64,000 nucleotides of DNA from Aporrectodea caliginosa (Eukaryota > Annelida > Clitellata > Crassiclitellata > Lumbricidae). The position numbers and the translations under genes were made by a program. Under the pieces are notes generated by a model. It did not search any database. It was not told the DNA's origin and saw only the letters and a list, made by a program, of their open reading frames with translations. The DNA is taken from positions 1,990,245 to 2,054,244 of the forward strand of contig JACEVL010006447.1 in NCBI GenBank assembly GCA_020284085.1. Direction: 5' to 3'. Positions 56,410 through 64,000 of this stretch are shown piece after piece (the stretch's first letter is position 1; every line of letters starts with the position of its first letter).

Positions 56410-58550
56410 TAGAATTTGAGCGACGTCGGTGCTGCCTCAGTAGGCGCCTACACTGCATGCGTAGGCGCCAACTGGTTTGACAGCAGCTGTTACATGCATG
56501 TGTGTCTATAGTTTCATCTGCTGCAGCTGAGTTCTCTGCGTGCAGAGACAGACCGTGCGACTATTCTGCTGCTGACAACTTGAGACACAGCACCTGACAG
56601 TGTCGTCGATCCTTCGCTCAACACTGAAAAGGAAGAATGACGGAAGAATGGATATTCTGAACAATAGGATTCTCTGTAAGTCGTTTTCCAAACAAAACTC
56701 TGGTCTTTTCTTGTTTCAAACGTCATGAACATTTAGCCTAAACAGCATCTTCTGTGTTATATATCAAAGTTATTTTATAAAGAACTGGAATAATCAGTTG
56801 GTTCTGAAAAATAGTTAGTATTGTTCATTTAAATTCGCTAAAGGGTTATATAGTGGCAAATTTATATGAACGATACTAACTGTTTCTAAGAACCAACCGA
56901 TTATTTCGCTTTTTAATAATAGTATACCTTATGAAGACAAATCAGATATTTAGTCCTGCAAATAATACATTCATGTGGAAAGCTATTGACAAATGTTTAA
57001 AAGTGATATTTCAGTCTGGTATGATTTGTTATCTCGTAGAATATGGCTATAGGACTATATTTAGTCGGTCTACTTGCTCTGGCTGCTCATCTTATCCATT
57101 GAAATATTAACCTATTCTTGTAATATTTTGAATGTTTGGCCCAGTTGTGAATTTCTAGCCGAATATTAGTCCATAGAAAAATAGTTTAGCCTTGTGGTAC
57201 ATTTTTCTGTGGCTAAATTTATTGCTCATTTAGTCCGGTAAATAATTTATTCATTCCGGTGGAATATTCAATAATATTCAATTCCAACAACATTTAATTA
57301 AAAAGCGAAATTGCTTTATCGAGTTGAATATTCATTGGTTTTGACGAAAAGCCTACTGAATCATGCACTGAAAATAGATCGGTTGCACATTCTTCATCTT
57401 CAATCCATCCTTCTCCTTCTTTCTTACGAGGGACAGAGAGAGGCTGATTAGCCCAATAAAGAAGTGACAATTTTAGGGAGGGGACATGGAAACAAAACCA
57501 TTGATTAACTGTTTCCGAGCATTGTTCGACGATCTTTTGACTAAAATTGTAGATGGATGGTGAATGTAGGTAGGTCTCACGGGCATAAATGGCTCTTAAA
57601 TAGCATTTACTGATATTCCGGTCGAAAAGAAGCACTGCTCCATGATTACAGTAAATGCATATGTTGGTATCTGGCGGAAGGCCACAGATGGTGTCCTCTG
57701 CTTGTCATGGATAATCAGCCAAGAACGATCAAAATGAGTCGCTGAGTTCATTTAGGCGTCGTCTGAATAAACGTGTCCTATATAGTACAGAAACACCGAA
57801 TGAGACTGATTGGGCGCAGTTCAAAAGTAGGCCTAAACTGATTTGAGCGGAACCTAAACTGGAAAACATTGAATCTTCTCAGAACTATGAATTGGTCCTC
57901 ATTGATGCGGATGGCACGTAGTGTGGAGGATGAATGGATGGCCTGATGAATGGAGGGACTGGAGGGCGTTCTCATTCAGAGGCAAATTGCAATCAGTGGA
58001 ACCATTAAGACGACGAATACTAAAGTCGTAAACAGGCGAAATGCCACTGCAGGGTTCAACTGGACGTCATATGTGTGTGTACTCGCAGCTCAGAGTAGGA
58101 GAGAAGCGGTCGAAGAGGTCGAGGAAGACAGCGAAATGAATGAGAATGCAGGACGAAGAATAATGCAAAGAGGAGGAGGAGGAGGAGGAGGAGGTTAAGA
58201 TGACAGAATGAAGATGAAGAGGAAGATAAAGATGAGGATGAATGAAATGCGACGAAGAAAAGGGGAGGAGGAGGATGAGCAGAAGAAGGAGGAGGATGAG
58301 GCTGTTGAAGAGACTTTGAGGAGGCTGAAAGGAAGGTCAAAACTACGATGATTTGTGAGTAAACTATGAGTAATATAGAAGAAAGAGAATACGAGAAAGA
58401 AGGATTTGGCTGTCATCAAAAGGGAAAGATGAATATGAACGGAGGAGGGTGTAAACGGCGAATGAGAAAGAAAACGAGTTTTATGAAGAATAGTTTTTAA
58501 AACGCCTTATCATATAATTTGGTATGAGTATGTCGAGTATGTATGTATGC
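56410..58550. other. spacer with purine-rich tract
   Basis: A GAGGA-rich tract lies at 58100-58470. A donor-like CTCT|GTAAGT at 56671 follows a short frame (ATG at 56649), too short to call. The minus-strand 113-codon frame at 57294-57635 has no recognisable content. Confidence 0.35.
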
Positions 58551-58621
58551 ATGTATAATAATAATAATGATAATAATAAGTCTAAGTCCCTGAGGGATCA
58601 TGTGTACCTCGGGGCATTTAA

Positions 58622-58893
58622 AATAATAATAATAATAATAATATTTGTTATTAATTTAAACTGTCAAATATGCAGTAAGATTACATGATATATATAATAG
58701 TAGTAATAGACGGTTACAAATTGAACAGGAGTGGAATTTAACTGTATGGTAGCCTTCAAGGCGCTCATCTGTCCTACTGCTCATTCTACCAACGCCACCT
58801 AGCGAATGGAAGGCTGAGTTAACCTTATGGGGCTAGCGGGTATCGAACCCGCGTTTTACTGATCTGTGTGCCACAATGTTACCATTCAACCAT
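58622..58893 (-). mobile_element. tRNA-derived SINE, minus strand (copy 1 of pair)
   Basis: On the minus strand: A-box-like TGGTTGAATGGTAACAT, B-box GGGTTCGATACCC, core AAGGTTAACTCAGCCTTCCA, and a 3' end in (ATT)n. It aligns along its whole length with the copy at 59952-60220. Confidence 0.8.
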
Positions 58894-59319
58894 ATCCCTG
58901 TATGTATGTATGTATGTTTGTATCTGGCTATTTGCAACGTGCCTTTTAAGAAGCTCATAGCGGTGCTTAACATGGCCATCTAACATGTCTAAAAAGGTTC
59001 GTCTTAAGATGGCTTGAAAATGTTTCTTGAGCTGTTTGTGATTAAATAGTTCTTAATTTTAATGGATGACTGTTTGAGGTGAATTGATTGGTCAATGCAC
59101 GAGAAAGCATTCAGTGCGACCACATTGTTATACGGAAGCAGGTGATGAACAGGTCTTCACGAGCCATTCAATGCAATGGCTATCGACTAAGTTGACGGGA
59201 AACAGAAATGCAGAGCTCCGTGTTGTAGTCATGTGTGCACCGACCATCGAAGATCAGCCCATGGGGAGGATTTTAAGGTAATTATGTCCTCAACAGGAAG
59301 CCAGTGCAGCGTGTCTCGC

Positions 59320-59945
59320 ATTTAGCTTGAAACATGTGAGAATTTTGGCAGGCTGTAGACAATTCGGGCAGTGCAGTGAAGAATGGACTGAAGCTGTCGT
59401 ATTCGGAATTTCGGCAGGCCTGCGAGGACAGCGTTGCAATAGTCTATAGGCGAGTCAGAATGAAGGAGTGGACGAGAATCGCAGCGGCGTCGAATGATAA
59501 ATCTGGTCGTACGATTATAACCTGACACACTTGATAAAAAAACATGACCTGCAAAGAGAGCTGGTATTCGTTATCATAACTTATTCGTTATCATAGCTTA
59601 AGCCTTAATCCAGAAACACTCCAAGGTCCCAGACAACACGCTTCCCTTCCCAATCTGGAATGCAGCCGCAATATCTTCCCTATCACTCATTGTGCGCTTG
59701 TTTTATGCCCAGTCATATAAATTCTGTCTATCCCTAATTAAGTCTGATCCGATTTTAAGACATCCAGGTCTGAACTGTCATAACGACGCAAGCCTCTGTC
59801 TTGAACTGCAGACGGTTGACAGACGGGTGTGTCAGACGAGTGGCACGTTAAGCGCAACTGGACGTCATCAGCATACAGATGAACACGGGCTCCAACAGAG
59901 CAATGAACCTTGGCCAGATCGACCATATACAGACTGAGCTCTATA
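59320..59945 (-). pseudogene. 3' half of a decayed CR1/L2-like LINE
   Basis: Minus-strand motifs: SLYMVDLAKVH and ARVHLYADDVQLRL (catalytic YADD intact, 59845-59900), then after breaks IDYCNAVLAGLPKFRIRQLQ and HCTARIVYSLPKFSHV (59335-59440). Separated from its 5' half (60230-61600) by the SINE at 59952-60220. Confidence 0.8.
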
Positions 59946-59951
59946 GAACAC

Positions 59952-60220
59952 TATATATATTCGTTTATTCTAATTCAAGCTGACAAACCGCAGAACGATT
60001 ACATAAAACAGTAGGAACACACGATTACAAATTAAAGAAGAGTCGATTTTATAGCCGTATGGCAGCCTGTTAGGCGCCGATTCGTCCTACTGTTACTCAT
60101 TTTATTATCGCTACTAGGGTATACTAGGGAGTGGAAGGCTGAGTCAACCTCAAGGGGTTAGCGGGTATTGAACCCGCGTCCTCCTGTTCTTCGTGGCTGC
60201 ATATCACTATTCAACTTCCC
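59952..60220 (-). mobile_element. tRNA-derived SINE (copy 2) inserted in a LINE
   Basis: On the minus strand: head GGGAAGTTGAATAGTGATAT, B-box GGGTTCAATACCC, core GAGGTTGACTCAGCCTTCCA, and 3' end AGAATAAACGAATATATATA. The 3' end resembles those of the LINEs at 32150 and 52992, as when a SINE borrows a LINE tail. It interrupts the reverse transcriptase of the surrounding LINE. Confidence 0.8.
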
Positions 60221-60229
60221 AATCTGGAA

Positions 60230-61600
60230 GTAAACTGTCCGAACCAATAGTAACCCTAATTGTTCGCCCATCCAGAAAGGAGCGAAGACACTCCACCGAT
60301 AACTTCATATGAGATGTTAAATTTGGTCAGCAGGCTGTTCTTCTACCATATCAAGTGCTAACGTCCAGAATTCCGCTCAGCGTCATGTCGTCTGATGTCA
60401 ATGGAGTCACAGACATCACAGATACATGTATGTCTCAGAAGAACTGTCTCTATTGAATGGCCTTTTCGAAATCCGGGTTGTGGCTTTGGTATTAGGTTGC
60501 AGGATTTCAAACATCTTTACAGCTGCGGCACAACTACTTTCTCGATGGTCTTAGATATAAACGTCACATTTTTCATGTTATCCGGGTCTATTCTAGGCTT
60601 CTTGCACTGGCTTTTGACTCTCCAGCAGACACCCCTCAGCCAGAGATGAATTGCAGAGAGGACCAGAAATGGCAGCAGCTCATTAATAAACTCATTCAAC
60701 AAGAATATCGGGATGGGGTTAAACGTGCATGGGATGGGGTCAAACGTGCATGGGATGGAGTCAAACGTGCATGGGATGGGGTGAAACGTGCATGGGATGG
60801 GGTGAAACGTGCATGCTGTTGTCTTGTGCCCAGTCATATAAATTCTGACAGAAGAAGCGATCTTAATTCAACGTCTGTCACTTTTGCGAATGCATGGAAA
60901 CGGATTTAGGTGTTGGAGTGCTCTGTTGGAGCCGAGTCCTCCGAATCGCTGAGGACATCTGAAGCTTTCTTTATCAAGTGTCGAAGGTACTCCTCTGACG
61001 AGAAGGTAGGACCTCGAGAGTCCCGAGGTCTGCCCAAGATGGCTGACAGAACATTCAAGGGCCACCGACCATCGTTGGAGTCACGAGCAGTGGAGTGGAT
61101 GGAGTGTGGGAATGGGATGTTGTGCGTTAACAGAGGCCACAACGATTGACCTACTGGTGACAAGGTCCTGAGTAGAAACAGTTATGCGTTGAAGCAGGCC
61201 GCAGATATGGACGACCTGCCTCCCACCTGCTCTGCCCATCAGCATTCCGGGTCTTCTTCCACGTGAATGTTCAAGTCACCCGTAATCACTAGTTGTCTGT
61301 TTTATGTTGCCAGTGTTTCCAGAAGGGTGTTAAATTTCTGGATGAACGTCGCAGAAGGTGGCAGCGATAGATTGACCCACAGCGATAACCCTTCGCCTCC
61401 ATTATCTGTCGTGAGGCGGTATAGGAGTCCTTGCGTGGCAGGTTAATGATATTGAAACCGGATGGAGCTGATCTTACGAGCGCAACATCATTAGCAGACA
61501 GCGACCAAATCGTCCAAGTTATGGCTGTTAATGGCTTTCGACACGGAAGTGCATTAGTAGAGTGCATGCATACATTTTCCTATAGCTGTATACGCATAAC
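60230..61600 (-). pseudogene. 5' half of the interrupted CR1/L2-like LINE
   Basis: Minus-strand motifs in order: endonuclease ANDVALVRSAPSGFNIINLP (61450-61510) and QLVITGDLNIHVEEDPEC (61255-61305, with the Mg-binding GDLN); then RT DPDNMKNVTFISKTIEKVV (60530-60600), CNLIPKPQPGFRKGHSIETV (60430-60510) and SVECLRSFLDGRTIRVTI (60240-60310). Frames are broken several times, and a five-copy 21-bp repeat sits within it. Dead copy. Confidence 0.78.
60711..60815. repeat. 21-bp tandem repeat, 5 copies
   Basis: Unit GGATGGGGTSAAACGTGCATG repeated five times inside the LINE relic. Being 21 bp it keeps frame and creates a repeated IPCTFDP motif on the minus strand. Confidence 0.92.
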
Positions 61601-62039
61601 TGTGTGTGTATATTTCTAAAGCGGCATCCTCCTGCGCAGACCCGCCATGGCACTCGCTGTAACCAGTGTCTAAGATATAATATTATATCTTTCTATTTGA
61701 CACAAGGCAGAAAAACAAAAACAAAATTTAAAAAACTTAATTTTTCCATTAGAGACACAAGCTCTATTTGCTACTATTCACAATGAGACCGATACTTGAA
61801 AAAACCACAATTAAACACAACCAGAAAGTCTTCTTGGAGAAGAAGAGAATTAGCAAAGACAACCAAGACAAGCCTATACAAGACGATTATACAACCGGTT
61901 TTACTATATACATACAGATCGGAATGTTAGACAAAGCGAAAACAAGATGAGAACAGAATTCCTAAAGCAGAAATGCATGAGTTGGCTGTGGAAGATCGCA
62001 GAGGGATCTCAAAGACTACAGAGATGATGATGATGTAAG

Positions 62040-62340
62040 ACAGTCATTAGGTAACAACTCTTCTAGACAGAGTCGTTCAACGAAGACTCCGATGGTTTGG
62101 ACATGTAGAGAGAATGCCAGGTTGTCAGAATCTCACGCAGTGTACTACACGCAAAATTCAGAGGAAATAGAAACAGAGGCAGGTTAAGACTACATTGAGA
62201 CTACATTTGATAGATAATACAAATGAAGAAGACGTCACGTGGATTAACGCTAACGGGAGCAATGGACTTGACAAAAAACGAATGACAATGGAGATCTTTT
62301 ATTCGTATCCATCTCCGCCAAATGACTGGCGTCAGGCAAA
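62040..62340 (+). pseudogene. LINE C-terminal relic with RWFGHV motif
   Basis: Plus-strand reading gives VVQRRLRWFGHVERMPGC, the R-x-L-R-W-x-G-H-V-x-R-M motif near the end of many non-LTR retrotransposon proteins, then lysine-rich sequence ending near 62340 (PSPPND). A different clade from the other relics here. Confidence 0.65.
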
Positions 62341-62498
62341 CTGATGTACTTACATATACTTACGGATGTACTTAACTTGTCCGGTCAGTTTGTGCGCTTG
62401 AACCTAATTCTTTCTGATCCCGAACCGAAATCAACTGCTCTGCAAATGGCTCAGACATTGTAGCTTACTGTCAACCGTTTCTGTTTAGCTAGGTAAGA

Positions 62499-62499
<1 letters not shown>

Positions 62500-62524
<25 letters not shown>
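62500..62524. repeat. (AT)n microsatellite
   Basis: Short pure AT run. Confidence 0.9.
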
Positions 62525-62529
<5 letters not shown>

Positions 62530-62537
<8 letters not shown>

Positions 62538-63830
62538 ATAAGTATTGAGTACTGTGTATGCGTGTACGAATGCACATATGAATATATGTATCTAGACGCT
62601 TAATTGTTATAGCGCCTATTGGGTATCTCACAAAAGTGCTGTGTGTCTAAAATTATGTTGTCAAATTCACTAAGATATAATTAATCAATAGACGAAACAC
62701 TCAGATGACTAAAGGAGTCACCAGTGGCGAGCCCCCGCAGGCACGTAGAGCCCAACTAATGGATTTCCAACCAGAGCTGAAAGTAGACACCATATTCGAA
62801 GTTCCTGGACTCGATCAGATTTAATAAAAAATAAGCTAGCACAAGACGCGCCTCGGATCAGTTGCTCTAGAAGCGGCGCTATACAAATTTCTGATTGCAG
62901 CGCAAATACAATGCAGGTATATACATAGATATCTATATATAGGCTAAGTAAGTAAGTAAGTATATTCTTTATTAAACCAATTGCATATCCGCACTTTGGT
63001 GTACATACATTTATACAGAGTATAACATTCTGTTTGTAAACGATCTGCGTGTGAGATTGTCCGCTTGTGGAATAAAACGGTCATGTAATCTCGGGCGCAG
63101 GCATACTGTATATTATACGTACGCAGATAACACTGTGTTTGTATAGCATACAGGCCCCTATGGACATTTAATGTACTTTATTGATACCTAGAAGTTCCTC
63201 TGTATACACTATAACTTGGTGAATCCAGTTGCTCTTAGTTCCTGCCTGTTCGCCCACCTTCTTGTGCCTGCAGTTGAGTCTGCGCCAGAGACGGATCGAA
63301 AGCCAGAGACGACGGATGATATTATCATCTCCTGTTTTCTGGTTTCCACGCACAGTCAGTTCTTGTGCGTCATCGCTGCCAAATTGACCGAGTGTCGTTC
63401 GGTCGTTCGCCTTCGCCAGATGGCACACTAGGGCGCCATCTAACGGACACTTCCCTACGAATCCTGTCAACTCCAGAGTAACGACTGCAGTGCGAATAGG
63501 TGGCGCCATGCAGGATAGCAGCCGCGTATAAGTAATCTAGTAATGGTCCAGTGTCATCGGCAACGCTCAGTAAGAATCTGGTATCATTACTCAGGACGAC
63601 TCAACATTGCAGACGACCGTTAAGGTTGAGTTAGCGCTTCAAACTATCTCAGTCTATCTTGATCGTAGAGTCAAACCACTAAATCAGAATATTCTCAACT
63701 AAATCCTTACACATCGTCACCCACATCAATACACATAGGCCTATGTATAGCCTATGCTTTGCATTACACCAAACTATGACAAATATCTATGACAAAAACT
63801 AATCGTTGTTATAGAGAACATTTCAAAAGC
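62530..63830. other. non-coding spacer
   Basis: Besides the LINE tail, only a short (TAAG)n run at 62945-62962. The opposing frames at 63168-63509 have no family features. Confidence 0.35.
62860..62900 (+). repeat. LINE-type 3' tail
   Basis: GCGGCGCTATACAAATTTCTGATTG, in two adjoining words, is the L2/CR1-type 3' end. Coding part is absent or unrecognisable. Confidence 0.4.
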
Positions 63831-63833
63831 GTT

Positions 63834-63854
63834 ATATGTATGTATGTATGTATG

Positions 63855-63886
<32 letters not shown>

Positions 63887-63906
63887 CACCCATTTATGTA
63901 TGTATG

Positions 63907-63937
<31 letters not shown>

Positions 63938-63962
63938 CTATGTATGTATGTAGCCTATGTAT
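63834..63962. repeat. (TATG)n microsatellite
   Basis: Tandem TATG/GTAT with interruptions at 63886-63894 and 63937-63941, running almost to the window end. Confidence 0.95.
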
Positions 63963-64000
63963 GTAAGCATGTATTAGAGCGCTTGTAGAGCGCCCTTTAA

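Noticed and set aside
56649..56671. Possible first exon ending at CTCT|GTAAGT
   Set aside because: Strong donor but only eight codons and no partner exon found.
57294..57635. 113-codon minus-strand frame
   Set aside because: No recognisable domain and no linked exon.
63168..63509. Opposing 113- and 71-codon frames
   Set aside because: Neither strand shows family features or convincing splice borders.

Overview
This window is eukaryotic, gene-poor and repeat-rich. The signs are introns with GT-AG borders and consistent phases, non-LTR retrotransposons in many states of decay, tRNA-derived SINE relics, DNA transposons with target-site duplications, and very long microsatellites. No bacterial operon, rRNA, intact tRNA or CRISPR array was seen. 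The recurring TAGGCCTA-like words, the LINE 3' ends in 'gcgctata...(AAT)n' and the very long di-, tri- and tetranucleotide arrays suggest a marine invertebrate animal. The phylum cannot be fixed from the sequence alone.

The main gene candidate runs on the plus strand from 14859 to 27594. By joining splice sites in phase I reconstruct a type I membrane protein of about 1,000 residues. Its parts are a signal-peptide exon (14859-14910), a 1.9-kb Cys-free Ser/Thr/Glu-rich ectodomain exon with 15 N-glycosylation sequons (16382-18289), a SEA domain split over three exons (18846-18983, 20287-20325, 20735-20911), a Cys-rich exon (22569 to 22757 or 22821), a transmembrane exon (25714-25875) and a basic cytoplasmic tail exon with the stop (27150-27594). 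This is the layout of a transmembrane mucin. Its introns hold a deleted mariner, LINE relics, a 1.1-kb hAT element and a 640-bp trinucleotide array. A second, weaker membrane-protein exon lies at 44646-44880, where a hAT MITE has replaced the end of the reading frame. A Thr-rich 54-bp in-frame repeat is open on the minus strand at 9250-10320.

Layout: 1-4200 nothing recognisable; 4659-5522 hAT element; 5690-5791 SINE relic; 5990-6979 two minisatellites; 7636-8088 A/T microsatellites; 8640-9215 decayed tandem array; 9250-10105 54-bp repeat; 10875-10958 perfect hairpin; 11.4 kb LINE relic; 12.8-13.5 kb CA array plus an inserted MITE; 14.86-27.6 kb mucin-like gene; 28.1-29.1 kb piggyBac-type MITE; 30-31.5 kb SINE/LINE relics; 32.15-35.1 kb LINE with a 958-codon open frame; 35.5-36.35 kb LINE 3' end; 38.4-39.5 kb hairpins and a 451-bp tandem duplication; 40.0-43.1 kb nested DNA transposons; 44.8-45.2 kb hAT MITE; 47.9-50.5 kb SINE/LINE relics; 50.75-53.02 kb frameshifted LINE; 53.85-54.44 kb (ATC)n and (CGAC)n arrays; 58.6-62.3 kb SINEs inserted in and near a decayed LINE; 63.8-64 kb (TATG)n.

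Most of the window is therefore mobile-element history around one probable secreted or membrane gene. Similarity searches and transcript data were not available, so family names rest on motifs, terminal repeats and target-site duplications seen by eye.
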